Assembly (NCBI RefSeq): GCF_022479115.1
Contig: NZ_CP092497.1
Location: 6,696,001-6,760,000, forward strand
Direction of reading: 5' to 3'
DNA length: 64,000 nucleotides
Source of the DNA: Amycolatopsis sp. EV170708-02-1
Lineage (GTDB): Bacteria > Actinomycetota > Actinomycetes > Mycobacteriales > Pseudonocardiaceae
How positions within the stretch are numbered: the first letter of the stretch is position 1; the number at the start of each line of letters is the position of its first letter. Positions 1-8,784 of this stretch are shown in pieces. A program made the translations under genes and the position numbers. The notes beneath the pieces were generated by a model. The model searched no databases and was not told the DNA's origin. It saw only the letters and a list, made by a program, of their open reading frames with translations.

Positions 1-2
1 TC

Positions 3-887
3 AAGATCGATCTGCGCACCGAGATCAAGGAGTTCCTGAACTCGCGTCGCGCGCGGATCACGCCCGAGCGCGCCGGGCTGCCCGCGTACGGCGGCAACCG
101 CCGTGTCAAAGGGCTGCGTCGCGAAGAGGTAGCTCTCCTGGCAGGGGTATCGGTCGACTACTACGTGCGGATGGAACGCGGCAGCCTCACCGGCGCCTCC
201 GACGGTGTGCTCGACGCGCTGGCCTCTGCCTTGCAACTCGACGAGGCCGAGCGCGATCACCTCTTCCACCTCGCACGGCAGTCCAGGGCGCCCGGCGGCC
301 CACGCCACCGGAGACCCGCCGTGACGGTGCGTCCGGCGCTACGGCAGGTGCTCGACGCCGTCACCGATGCACCGGCGTGGATCTGCAACGGCCGTTATGA
401 CGTGCTGGCCACGAATCACCTTGCCCGCGCACTGTATTCACCGGTGCTGGCCGGCACGCGGCGGCCGGCGAACACCGCGCGGTTCGTGTATTTGGATCCC
501 GAAGCGGCGAAAGCGTTCTTCGTCGACTATGACCGGATCGCCCGCGATGTGGCCGCGAAGCTACGCATGGAAGCCGGCCGCAATCCGCACGACGAGGAAC
601 TGATCACCCTGGTCGGTGAGTTGTCGACACGCAGTGAACTGTTTCGGCAGCGGTGGGCGGCTCAGGACGTTCGGCTCCACCGGTCCGGACGCAAGCGTCT
701 GCACCATCCGGCGGTGGGCAGGCTCGACCTGGACGTCGAGTCGATGGAGCTGCCTGCCGACCCCGGCCTGCTCCTGACCGTCTACACCGCCCCCGCCGGC
801 ACGGCGACCGCGGACGGCCTGGCCCTGTTGGCGACGTGGGCGGCCAGCCAGGAGAAGCCGGCGACCGGGATTCAAGCACTCGGCTGA
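3..887 (+). CDS. MmyB-like XRE-family transcriptional regulator (5' end missing)
   Basis: The reading frame is open from the first complete codon at base 3 and no start codon is visible, so the gene begins just upstream of the window. The N-terminal part encodes an XRE helix-turn-helix with the typical actinobacterial stretches TEIKEFLNSRRARITPE and GLRREEVALLAGVSVDYYVR, followed by the MERG turn. The rest (about 180 residues) matches the MmyB-like ligand-binding domain, with PAWICNGRYDVLATN and a C-terminal DPGLLLTVYTAP segment. Members of this family are putative repressors sensing small hydrophobic ligands and often control an adjacent oxidoreductase; the partner here is probably outside the window. 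It converges on the pectate lyase gene with only 12 bases between the stop codons. Confidence 0.88.
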   Translation, partial: KIDLRTEIKEFLNSRRARITPERAGLPAYGGNRRVKGLRREEVALLAGVSVDYYVRMERGSLTGASDGVLDALASALQLDEAERDHLFHLARQSRAPGGPRHRRPAVTVRPALRQVLDAVTDAPAWICNGRYDVLATNHLARALYSPVLAGTRRPANTARFVYLDPEAAKAFFVDYDRIARDVAAKLRMEAGRNPHDEELITLVGELSTRSELFRQRWAAQDVRLHRSGRKRLHHPAVGRLDLDVESMELPADPGLLLTVYTAPAGTATADGLALLATWAASQEKPATGIQALG

Positions 888-899
888 CATTCCGCCCCT

Positions 900-2660
900 T
901 CAGCCCGCGGCCCAGGCGATCAGCTTGCCCATGTTGGCCACATAGGTGCCGGTGCTGATCACCGGCGGCCGCTCCTTCGGCCGGTACGGCGGCTCCTCGG
1001 GCGGGGTGAGCGGATCGTAGGGCGAGGTGTCGTACAGGTCGCCGACGTGCTTGCTCATATACGCCTTTCCTGCGTAAGGCGTGGCCGGCGAAGGACCGCG
1101 GTACGGGTTGGTGATCGCGTCCGCCGGGGTCAGCCAGTAATCGTTGCCGCCGAGCCCGCCGGCCAGCGCCGTCGCCTCCGCGTCGGACACGGCCGGCAGC
1201 TGTGACGGCGCGCCGAGGAAGAGGTCGGTGAGCTGAGGCTCGCGCGGGGTGAAGTAACGAGGCAGCGGGACCGGGACGCCGCTGAGCGGCGAGCGCGCCT
1301 TCAGATCCGCGACCTGCGCCGGGGTGAGCGCGCGCAGTTGCTCGTAAGTGGCGCGCAGGGCGGCGGTGTCGATCACCCGGCCGCCGGAATAATGGCTCAG
1401 CGTCGCGCGGTGGTCGTTGTCGGTGTAGTAGGCGCCGTTGCGGACGTTCGAGCCGAAGCGGTGGACGAACCGCGCCCGGTTGGTCTCCAGATCCACGAAG
1501 GTGGGATGGGTTCGCCCGGCCAGCAACGGGTTCTCGGCGTGCTGCCGTGCGGTGAGCGGGCAGCTGTCCAGCCACGCGATGGCTTCAGGGACACGGTCGA
1601 GGAATCCTCGATCACCGGTGAGCCGGAAGTAGTGGAACAGCTGCTGCACATTGGTCTGCGTGGTGTGCGTGGCCAGGGCGCGGGGTTCGTAGGATCGCGC
1701 GCCCGCCGGAGCGCCCGCGGGCCTGCCGCCCGCGGCCCTGGTCAAATGCTGCAACGCCCACCCCGCCTGCGGTCCTGGCTGCTGCAGGCGGCGCAGGCAG
1801 CCCATCGCGCGCCGGATCGGCCCGGCCAGCCCCGGTTTGTCCAAAGTGGACATGCACATCAGCAGGAACTTGATGTTCTCGCCGAGGACGTCGTCGTTGA
1901 AGGTGACATGGCCGGTGTAGTCACCGTCCTCCATGCCGTGCCGGACGCCGTCGGGCAGCCACGGGGGCCGCACCTCGGGCCACGGCGTGTCCTTCACGGC
2001 CCCCGCGAACCTGGGGAAACGCTGCGGCCAGCCGCCGTCGGCGATCCCTCCGCGAATCTGCGCCTTCACCACGAAGCGCAGGGCGCGATCGAGAGCCGCG
2101 CCGAATCGGTGATCGCCGCGTTCCAGGTAGAGGCGCAGGATGAGCTGGGCGGCGGAGGACGTGCCCGCGTCGTCGAAGGTCGCGTTGCCGTAATAGTGCT
2201 GGAACTCCTCCAGCCGCCAACCGTTCGCGCCGACGGTGTCGTACCACTCGCGCAGCGACTTGGTACCCGCGAAGTCGTGCACGTAGTTCCAGCCGCCGAC
2301 CGGCAATTGGGCCTCCGCCAAGGCGAGGCCGGTGCGCGAAGCGGCGCGGTAGAAGGATTCGTCACCGGTGGCGTGGTAGGCGTCGAGCAGGCTGTGCCCG
2401 ATCGACGGCGTTCCCGGCGGCTGCACCCAGCACATGGTGCGCTTGGCCGCCATCTCACCCCAGGTCTGGGACAGGTCGGGCAGATAGCTCCAGACATAGG
2501 CGCCGCGATAGGAGAGCTCTTCGTCGAAGAACGCCGCGGCCCGGCGCATGGCCGCCGGAATCCCCGGCACGGCGGCCTGAACGGTCTGGTGTCCACCCGC
2601 GAGGACGGCCACCGGCACAGCGGTGGCGAGGAGTCCGAAGCTGCGGCGCGTGAGGTTCAT
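900..2660 (-). CDS. Secreted pectate lyase, PL10-like
   Basis: The product is about 586 residues from ATG at 2660. That start is preferred over an upstream in-frame one because it begins MNLTRRSFGLLATAVP, a twin-arginine (RRSFGLL) signal peptide. The mature part carries GGWPQRFP, the signature I associate with polysaccharide lyase family 10, plus many aromatic and acidic residues (TGHVTFNDDVLG, TFVDLETNRARFVHRFGSN) expected in the alpha/alpha toroid fold. The likely role is beta-elimination of polygalacturonate outside the cell. It is divergent from a PL1 pectate lyase, and a perfect LacI-type operator lies 61 bases upstream of its start. Unlike PL1, this one appears Tat-exported. The family assignment is moderately sure; no search was run. 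Confidence 0.8.
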   Translation of the reverse strand: MNLTRRSFGLLATAVPVAVLAGGHQTVQAAVPGIPAAMRRAAAFFDEELSYRGAYVWSYLPDLSQTWGEMAAKRTMCWVQPPGTPSIGHSLLDAYHATGDESFYRAASRTGLALAEAQLPVGGWNYVHDFAGTKSLREWYDTVGANGWRLEEFQHYYGNATFDDAGTSSAAQLILRLYLERGDHRFGAALDRALRFVVKAQIRGGIADGGWPQRFPRFAGAVKDTPWPEVRPPWLPDGVRHGMEDGDYTGHVTFNDDVLGENIKFLLMCMSTLDKPGLAGPIRRAMGCLRRLQQPGPQAGWALQHLTRAAGGRPAGAPAGARSYEPRALATHTTQTNVQQLFHYFRLTGDRGFLDRVPEAIAWLDSCPLTARQHAENPLLAGRTHPTFVDLETNRARFVHRFGSNVRNGAYYTDNDHRATLSHYSGGRVIDTAALRATYEQLRALTPAQVADLKARSPLSGVPVPLPRYFTPREPQLTDLFLGAPSQLPAVSDAEATALAGGLGGNDYWLTPADAITNPYRGPSPATPYAGKAYMSKHVGDLYDTSPYDPLTPPEEPPYRPKERPPVISTGTYVANMGKLIAWAAG

Positions 2661-2720
2661 GATCGCATCTCGATTCACATATCTGAACGACGTCCACACT
2701 TGTAAACGCATCGTGATAGC

Positions 2721-2734
2721 TGGGAGCGCTCCCG
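2721..2734. promoter_or_regulatory. CebR/LacI-type operator between divergent pectate lyases
   Basis: The sequence TGGGAGCGCTCCCG contains the perfect 12-bp palindrome GGGAGCGCTCCC. It differs by one outer base from the 14-bp box TGGGAGCGCTCCCA described for the cello-oligosaccharide repressors CebR (Streptomyces) and CelR (Thermobifida). It lies between the PL10-like gene (start 2660) and the PL1 gene (start 2942), so one repressor could control both. The regulator gene itself is not in the window. Confidence 0.75.
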
Positions 2735-2941
2735 TCAACCCCGGATCGTCCGCCTGGAGCAATATCGGCGAATCACGGTGCGGCTGGCCTCACGATTCAT
2801 CAGTGTGAACCGGGAATCGGCGATCGAGGGTTGACGTGACGCCGGTTCGTTGGTCTCCTGTTCTCGGCACTTCGCCATCGGATCCGAATCAATCCTTTTA
2901 GGACATTCCTGTTTCTTCATCGACCGCAAGGAGGCGGCGTG

Positions 2942-3895
2942 ATGAATGTGCGTCCTTATCGATTTCTTTCGATTCTGGCTTTGACCGTGATCACTTCGAC
3001 CACCGTGGTGACCACCGGCGTCAATGCGGAAATCTCCGCGCAGGCGGCACCGATCGGCTGGGCGAGCCAGAACGGCGGCACCCACGGCGGCGGCGGCGCA
3101 CCGCCGATCACGGTGACCTCGGCGTCGGCGTTGAGCTCGGCGATCAGCGGGACCACGGCGGCGGTGGTGCGGGTCTCCGGCACCATTTCCTGCTCCGGCA
3201 TGCTCAGGGTGGGGTCCAACAAATCCATTCTGGGCAACACCGGCGCGACGATCGACGGCTGCGGCCTGACCCTGAGCGGCTCCAAGAACGTGGTGATCCA
3301 GAACCTGTCCTTCCGGGACTGGGACGACGACGCGATCAACATCGAAAAGGCATCGACCAACGTGGTCGTCGACCACAACACGTTCACCAACGGATACGAC
3401 GGCGCCGTCGACATCAAGCGCGCTTCGGATTACATCACGGTGTCCTGGAACCGCGTGCACGGGCACGACAAATCGATGCTGCTCGGGCACAGTGACGACA
3501 ACGGGAGCCAGGACATCGGCAAATTGCGCGTGACCTATCACCACAATTACTTCGACGGCTCGGGGACACGGCATCCGCGCGTGCGATTCGCCAATCCGGT
3601 GCACGTGTTCAACAACTACTATCGAGACAACGAGTACGGTGTCGCGTCCACCTGCGGCGGTGGCGTCCTCGTCGAGAACAACCACTTCGACAACGTCGAC
3701 GAACCGACACTGGTCGGCTACGCGGGTTCACCGGCAGGCACCCTGGTGCAGCGCGGGAACCTCTTCACCGGATCCGGCTCACCGCAGGCGAGCGGAAAGG
3801 TGGCCGGGATCCCGTACTCCTACAGCCTCGAGTCCGCGAGCGCGGTGAAGGGCAGCGTGACCGCCGGAGCGGGAGCGGGCAAGATCCTGCCCTGA
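2942..3895 (+). CDS. Secreted pectate lyase, PL1 family
   Basis: The product is about 317 residues. ATG at 2942 is chosen over the overlapping GTG at 2939 because the AAGGAGG ribosome-binding site at 2928-2934 is 7 bases from the ATG. A Sec signal peptide (FLSILALTVITSTTVVTTGV) precedes a parallel beta-helix. PL1 hallmarks are visible: NVVIQNLSFRDWDDDAINIE and VDIKRASDYITVSWN (calcium-ligand acidic residues) and the RHPRVRFANPVHVFNNYY block with the catalytic arginine. The enzyme should cleave pectate by calcium-dependent beta-elimination outside the cell. It is divergent from the PL10-like gene and shares a putative CebR-type operator. A GC-rich hairpin follows the stop. Confidence 0.95.
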   Translation: MNVRPYRFLSILALTVITSTTVVTTGVNAEISAQAAPIGWASQNGGTHGGGGAPPITVTSASALSSAISGTTAAVVRVSGTISCSGMLRVGSNKSILGNTGATIDGCGLTLSGSKNVVIQNLSFRDWDDDAINIEKASTNVVVDHNTFTNGYDGAVDIKRASDYITVSWNRVHGHDKSMLLGHSDDNGSQDIGKLRVTYHHNYFDGSGTRHPRVRFANPVHVFNNYYRDNEYGVASTCGGGVLVENNHFDNVDEPTLVGYAGSPAGTLVQRGNLFTGSGSPQASGKVAGIPYSYSLESASAVKGSVTAGAGAGKILP

Positions 3896-3900
3896 CCGGC

Positions 3901-3934
3901 CGCCGCCCCGGAGTCCGCAAGCGCCGGGGCGGCG
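3901..3934 (+). terminator. Hairpin terminator after PL1 pectate lyase
   Basis: CGCCGCCCCG at 3901-3910 pairs perfectly with CGGGGCGGCG at 3925-3934 across a 14-base loop, five bases after the stop codon. No T-tract follows, as is common in GC-rich actinobacteria. The remaining 195 bases to the next stop codon (3935-4129) show nothing I can name. Confidence 0.6.
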
Positions 3935-4129
3935 CTCCGGCGAGTCCAGGACGGCGCCGAAAGCACACACCTGGCGTAGTTCCCCTCGGCCCGAGCACGA
4001 TGCGGTCTCCCCTGGTTCGTCGGCCGGAATGGACGGACCTAAGGATCCCGATTACGCGGTTTCGGGTGCCAGGCTTGTTCGCGATCTTCGCGCCAAGGTG
4101 GCCCATCGAACAGACTCTCCGGACACCGC

Positions 4130-7030
4130 CTAGCCGAGACTGGCTCGCACCTCTTTCGCTTCCTTCAAACGCGGTGCGTACGCGGGGTCGGCCGCGGCGA
4201 GCTGCTCGAAGAGGTCGACTGCCTGTTGAGCGGGCTGTCTGGCCTCGTCGTTCCGGCCCGCGCCGATGAGGAACCTCGCCAGCAGGAGCGCGGCTTCGGC
4301 CAGTTGCGGCCGGTAAGCACCACCGCCGTCCAGAAGTGCCTGATAGATGTCTCGCACTTCCCTCTGCGCCGCCGCCGCGTCAGCGGCTTTCCCCGCTGCG
4401 GAGAACCGGTACGCGAGGTTGTTCAACGCCCAGGCGAGGCCGCCCTTGTCCCCGATTTCCCGGTAGACGGCGACACCGTCACGCGCCGCCTGGATGGCCT
4501 CCTCGTGCAGACCCGCCTGCTGCGCGAACGACCCCAGAATCACGTAGGCAGTCGCCAACGCCGGTCGTTGCGCCGGATCCACCGAGGCCAGCTCCCGGTA
4601 CAGATCCCGGCTCTCCCGCTGCGCCACCACCGCGTCCAACGCCCTGCCCGCCGCCGAATTCCGATAGCCCAGATTGTTCAGTGCCCACGCCAGGCCGGGC
4701 TTGTCCCCGAGTTGCCGATAGACGGCGACACCGTCACGCCCGGCCTGGATCGCCTCCTCGTACAAGCCGGCCTGCTGCGCGAACGATCCCAGAACGACAT
4801 GAGCCAAGGCCAAGGCCCGTCGTTGCGCCGGATCCGCCGAGGCCAGCTCGCGGTACAGATCCCGGCTCTCCCGCTGCGCCACCACAGCGTCCAACGCCCT
4901 GCCCGCCGCCGAATTCCGATAGCCCAGGTTGTTCAGTGCCCACGCAAGGTCGGCTTTCTGCCCGAGTGCGCGGAAGCGGTCGATGGCGTCCTTCGTGACG
5001 GCGATCGCTTCGTCGTGCTCACGCGTGTTGGTCAGGAACGAGCCCAGGACGACGAGCGAACGTGCCAGGTCCGAGGCGCCACCGGACCGCGCCAGCGACC
5101 GCCACAGGTTCACCACCTGACGTTGCGCCACCACCGCGTCGGTGGCCTTGCCCACCCTGGACACTTCGTTCGCGAGTCTGCCCAGCCGTCCGGCGAGGGT
5201 CACCATACCGGCCCGTTCGCCCGGCCTCGGCTCGTAACCGGGTTTCGGCCACTCCGTCGTGGTGACCGGGCCACCGGTCAAAGCCTTGCGCGAGAACCGG
5301 CCCTCCGATGGCCGGACGACGGCGGGATCGGCCTTGCCGTCGCCGTCGTAGTCCGCGGGTGCCGGCAGATCACCGGGGCGTCCGAGGCTCGTCGTCCGCT
5401 CCGGCCCGCCGGTGGAGGGCCGCACGGTCCACGTGCCATCTTCAGGCCGCCAGAACGCCGTGTCCTCCTTGCGGTCTCCGTCGTAGTCGGCGTTGACGGC
5501 GATCTTCGGCGGCACGGGATCCACCGGTCCGCCGACGTCGGCCGCGGGATGGATCGTCTTGGTGACCAGCCACAGGTTCCGCACCTGGTCCCGCACGTCC
5601 GACAACGTCTCGTCCGCACCGTCCTTGCGGGCCTTGAACGCGACCGTGTACCGCTCGTTCAGTTTCGCCAGCCGACTTCGGCCGTCCTCGGCGAGACAGG
5701 CCAGCAGCGGGTCATCGGTCCGGATTCCCTCGGGTTTGACACAGGGATTCTCCCGTGCGGACAGCAGTTCCTGCTTCCAGGCCGGAAGGCCGCCCGCGAG
5801 ATTCGACGCGGCGGTCTCGTAGATCCGGGACAGCTGATCGGGCACGATTTCGTCCGTGGCGTTGGCGAAGATCCCGAACGCGCCGTACAGCAGGCCGCGT
5901 AGCTCCTTGTCCGATCGCAGCGACTGCGGGAAGCCGAGTTCGGTGTAGGTGCGCAGCAACCGCGCCTGCATGTTGAGCGCGGCGCCTCGATTGGTGGTCT
6001 TGAGGTACTTCGCGTTGTCGAGGTAGTAGTTGGTCCTGTTCTGGTTCAGGAACGTGGTCATCCGGTTCACCGCGTCCTGCTCGGTCTCCGGCCGCTCGCC
6101 GATCCGCACGTTCGTGTCGAACGCTTGGTGCAGACCGGTCTTCCAGCCCTTCACGACCTCCTCGAACTGGTTCGGCCGGTTCGTGCAGTAGGCGGGCCCG
6201 TTGTGGATGTCCTTGCAGTACTGGAGCTGCATCCCCTTCTTCACCGTGGCGGTGCCCCAGCGGCTGGGCAGCGGAGGCGCGTCGGACCATTGCAGCCCCT
6301 GGCTGAAGGTGACCTCGAGATCGCCGTAGGTCCACTTCTCCGTGCAAGGCACCGGCCTGGGGTCGGCTTCGCAGAGATCGGTGCGCTCCACCACGTGCTC
6401 GTCGACGAACCTCGAATACCAGCAGATGCTGTAGTGCGGCGGGTTCACGTGCACGTTCCTGGCGAGCATCTGCGCCGGGGCAAGCATACGTCCCCGCATT
6501 TTCGCCGGAGTCTCGATGTACTCGTCGAGGTTGCCCGAATCGCATTTCATCGCCTTGGGCAGGCCGTCGAGGCCGGCTCGCTCGATGAGCGCTGCCTGGG
6601 CAGGTCCGCCCCAGAGGTTGTAAGCACCCTTGGTGACATCGTGTTCCCGGTTCTGCGCCTCGTCGATCAAACCGTTCAGCGTGGTCCCGTACTCGTTCAG
6701 CAACCCGGCGAACAAGGCATTGACCCCACCGTCGGCCTTCGGAGTGCCGAACGTCTTGGCCGCTTCGAGGATCGCGCGGCCTTGTCCGATGACGTGCCCG
6801 GGCCGCTCCCACCGGTTCCCGGGCTGCCCCGGCGGATTCGTGCCGGGTTTGTTGGCCCAGTTCGGATTCTGCGCGGAAAGCAGGGTGTACGCGGTAGCGC
6901 CGATCTTCCACATTTCGGGGTTGCCGGTCGGGCCGACCTCGGGCACCTCCTGGTTCCAGCCCTTGCGGACCATGAGCCGGGACAGGTACCGGATCACGCC
7001 GAACGTCCCGAAGTCACGCAGGTTCTGCAA
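4130..7030 (-). CDS. C-terminal part of giant secreted protein: FG-GAP-like repeats and TPRs (frameshifted)
   Basis: This open frame gives 966 residues if translated from TTG at 7030, but it has no signal peptide and overlaps the end of the upstream frame (6994-8586) by 37 bases in another phase. I read it as the second part of one gene. The frame continues upstream of the TTG as EDGSVLQNLRDFGTFGV, which would join the first part if one base is missing near 7043-7053; the joined product is about 1,485 residues. Contents in order: an uncharacterised alpha-helical region with several cysteines (residues 1-500), two FG-GAP/VCBS-like calcium-loop motifs (DYDGDRKEDTAFWRP and DYDGDGKADPAVVRP, around 540-590), then at least four TPR-type helix pairs to the C-terminus. 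Function is unknown; a surface or secreted scaffold is plausible. Confidence 0.65.
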   Translation of the reverse strand: MQNLRDFGTFGVIRYLSRLMVRKGWNQEVPEVGPTGNPEMWKIGATAYTLLSAQNPNWANKPGTNPPGQPGNRWERPGHVIGQGRAILEAAKTFGTPKADGGVNALFAGLLNEYGTTLNGLIDEAQNREHDVTKGAYNLWGGPAQAALIERAGLDGLPKAMKCDSGNLDEYIETPAKMRGRMLAPAQMLARNVHVNPPHYSICWYSRFVDEHVVERTDLCEADPRPVPCTEKWTYGDLEVTFSQGLQWSDAPPLPSRWGTATVKKGMQLQYCKDIHNGPAYCTNRPNQFEEVVKGWKTGLHQAFDTNVRIGERPETEQDAVNRMTTFLNQNRTNYYLDNAKYLKTTNRGAALNMQARLLRTYTELGFPQSLRSDKELRGLLYGAFGIFANATDEIVPDQLSRIYETAASNLAGGLPAWKQELLSARENPCVKPEGIRTDDPLLACLAEDGRSRLAKLNERYTVAFKARKDGADETLSDVRDQVRNLWLVTKTIHPAADVGGPVDPVPPKIAVNADYDGDRKEDTAFWRPEDGTWTVRPSTGGPERTTSLGRPGDLPAPADYDGDGKADPAVVRPSEGRFSRKALTGGPVTTTEWPKPGYEPRPGERAGMVTLAGRLGRLANEVSRVGKATDAVVAQRQVVNLWRSLARSGGASDLARSLVVLGSFLTNTREHDEAIAVTKDAIDRFRALGQKADLAWALNNLGYRNSAAGRALDAVVAQRESRDLYRELASADPAQRRALALAHVVLGSFAQQAGLYEEAIQAGRDGVAVYRQLGDKPGLAWALNNLGYRNSAAGRALDAVVAQRESRDLYRELASVDPAQRPALATAYVILGSFAQQAGLHEEAIQAARDGVAVYREIGDKGGLAWALNNLAYRFSAAGKAADAAAAQREVRDIYQALLDGGGAYRPQLAEAALLLARFLIGAGRNDEARQPAQQAVDLFEQLAAADPAYAPRLKEAKEVRASLG
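4441..4950 (-). repeat. 255-bp tandem repeat encoding 85-residue TPR units
   Basis: Positions 4441-4695 and 4696-4950 are near-identical in DNA, with a period of exactly 255 bases. They encode 85-residue units containing LAWALNNLGYRNSAAGRALD and AVVAQRESRDLYRELAS. More diverged units flank them on both sides. DNA-level identity higher than the protein needs suggests recent unit duplication or gene conversion. Confidence 0.85.
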
Positions 7031-8586
7031 GACCGAACCATCCTCTGTGGACGTTCGTTCGACGGCACGTAGGCACCCTCGGACTTCGGCAGGTCGACAC
7101 CGGCCGGGTGGAACTCCTCTTCTGCCTGCTTGTACATGTCATAGGTGAACTCGTCGCCGGGGTGGTAACGCAGATAGTCGATCTTCGCATCGGCCTGCTT
7201 CCACGCGTCCTTGGCGTACAGGCCGGCCAGCGCCGCGGTGACGTTGACGCCGATGTTGTCCACGCGGTCTTCGATCCGGGTGAGCTGACCGGCGACGTCC
7301 GTCAGGTTGTTCTTCACCGTGGTCACGTCGCCGGTGAGCCGTTTCAGCTGGCCGACGATCTCGGTGTACATCGCGCTGAGCCGCCGGTCGATGGCGTCGA
7401 AGCGCTCGTTCATGTTCTCCTTGAGCTCGTCGAGCTTCTTGTGCAGGGCCTCGATCTCCTTGAGGATCAGCTCCTCGACACTCGGCCCGGCCGAGGCGAA
7501 CAGGCCCACCAGGGTGCTGACGGCGCTGAGCACGTTGCCGGTGAAGGCGACCGAGGCCATGGAGAACACCGCGTCGATGGCTTTGAACGCGGTGATGCAC
7601 TCGTTGACCGCGGTGGCCACCTGGAGCGCACCGCTGGCGAAGGCCTTGAGGTCCCGTTCGGCGCCAGGGTCACCCACCGCGCCGAGGAAGAACGCGTAGC
7701 CGTCGAGAGCGCTCTTCGCACCGTCGATCCACTTCTGGCGTTCCTTCTGCTCGGCTTCCAGGTCTTCCTTGGGCTTGCCCGGTTCCGGCTTCGCGTTCTT
7801 CAGTTCGTTGAACCAGAGGTTGCGCTGATCCACCGTCTTCCGGATGGTGTCGGCCATCGCCTCGTCGGTCACGATCCGGAGCCTGTCCGGCTTGGTCTGC
7901 ACCTCCAGGAACGGCTCGATCTTCAAGTGATGCTGGAGCACGGTGGTGTTGCTCAACTGCACGGCGGAGGCCCTCGCGCTGATGCCGATGTCCTTACCCG
8001 CGCCGTCGTCCCAGGCCGCGGTGAACTTGGCGTCGCTCCGTGCGGTCTTCCCGACACCGGACCACACCGAGGCCTGAGCCGACTCCAAGCCGGCCCGCCA
8101 CGACGAGATCCGCAGCGCGCTCTCCAGCCGGTCCTTGACCGACCCGGTCGGCGGTACGACGTCGCGTGCGATCAGCGCCGCCAGCAGTTTGCCGACCTCG
8201 GGGCCGCGCACGGCCGCGTCCGGCACCGTGTGCAGCACGGACAGCGCCGCACCCGCGATCTCGTGGTCCTCGGTGAGAGAAGTCCGCTCCGGCAGGGCGT
8301 CGTGGATCGCGCCCTGGACCAGTTCGAAGTGATCGGTCAAGGTCTTCTGGTCGGCACCCGGATGGGTGGCGTGCCAGTCGAGCAGCTCAGCGCTGGCCAC
8401 CAGATGCTTGGTGTAGGTCTTCGTGTCGTCGATGGTGCGGACGTAACCGGCGAGCAGGACGTCGGCCAGTTTCGCGGTGTCCACGACGGATGCCTCGGCG
8501 ACCGCCGGAGGAGCGGTGACGAGCGTGATCCCGGTCGTCACCGCCACGACGGCGGCGAGCAACCGGCGTCCAGGACGGACCCCCAT
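6994..8586 (-). CDS. N-terminal part of giant secreted protein: signal peptide and coiled coil (frameshifted)
   Basis: ATG at 8586 has an AGGGGGA ribosome-binding site 6 bases upstream. It starts a clear Sec signal peptide, GVRPGRRLLAAVVAVTTGIT followed by an AEA-type cleavage region. Around residues 350-400 there is a hydrophobic stretch (MASVAFTGNVLSAVSTLVGL), then a long heptad-rich coiled coil with IEALHKKLDELKENMNERFD and LTRIEDRVDNIGVNV. The last 15 codons are out of phase with the downstream frame and end in a junk-like tail; a single missing base near 7043-7053 would fuse it to the TPR/FG-GAP part. The coiled coil after a hydrophobic helix resembles helical toxin or tape-like architectures, but I cannot assign a family. 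Confidence 0.7.
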   Translation of the reverse strand: MGVRPGRRLLAAVVAVTTGITLVTAPPAVAEASVVDTAKLADVLLAGYVRTIDDTKTYTKHLVASAELLDWHATHPGADQKTLTDHFELVQGAIHDALPERTSLTEDHEIAGAALSVLHTVPDAAVRGPEVGKLLAALIARDVVPPTGSVKDRLESALRISSWRAGLESAQASVWSGVGKTARSDAKFTAAWDDGAGKDIGISARASAVQLSNTTVLQHHLKIEPFLEVQTKPDRLRIVTDEAMADTIRKTVDQRNLWFNELKNAKPEPGKPKEDLEAEQKERQKWIDGAKSALDGYAFFLGAVGDPGAERDLKAFASGALQVATAVNECITAFKAIDAVFSMASVAFTGNVLSAVSTLVGLFASAGPSVEELILKEIEALHKKLDELKENMNERFDAIDRRLSAMYTEIVGQLKRLTGDVTTVKNNLTDVAGQLTRIEDRVDNIGVNVTAALAGLYAKDAWKQADAKIDYLRYHPGDEFTYDMYKQAEEEFHPAGVDLPKSEGAYVPSNERPQRMVRSCRTCVTSGRSA

Positions 8587-8784
8587 GTGTTTCCCCCTGT
8601 GCTGACTGCGGGCTCGAGCACACACAGCTTGCTGTGGTGATCAACTCCGGGGCCACACCGATGGGACGGCATAGCGGGCGACGATCTACGCACCAACGGG
8701 CAACCCCCTCCGCCGGAGGTGGGCCGAGCGGTGAACGTCGTCGCTTCCCGGCTTCGCCTCGCGCAGGTCCGCTCCTGGTCCGCG

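Noticed and set aside
7108..8640. Long plus-strand frame (510 residues) opposite the secreted coiled-coil gene
   Set aside because: High GC keeps the antisense frame open; the translation is Val/Leu/Gly/Arg-rich with no motif, whereas the minus frame has a signal peptide, ribosome-binding site and coiled coil.
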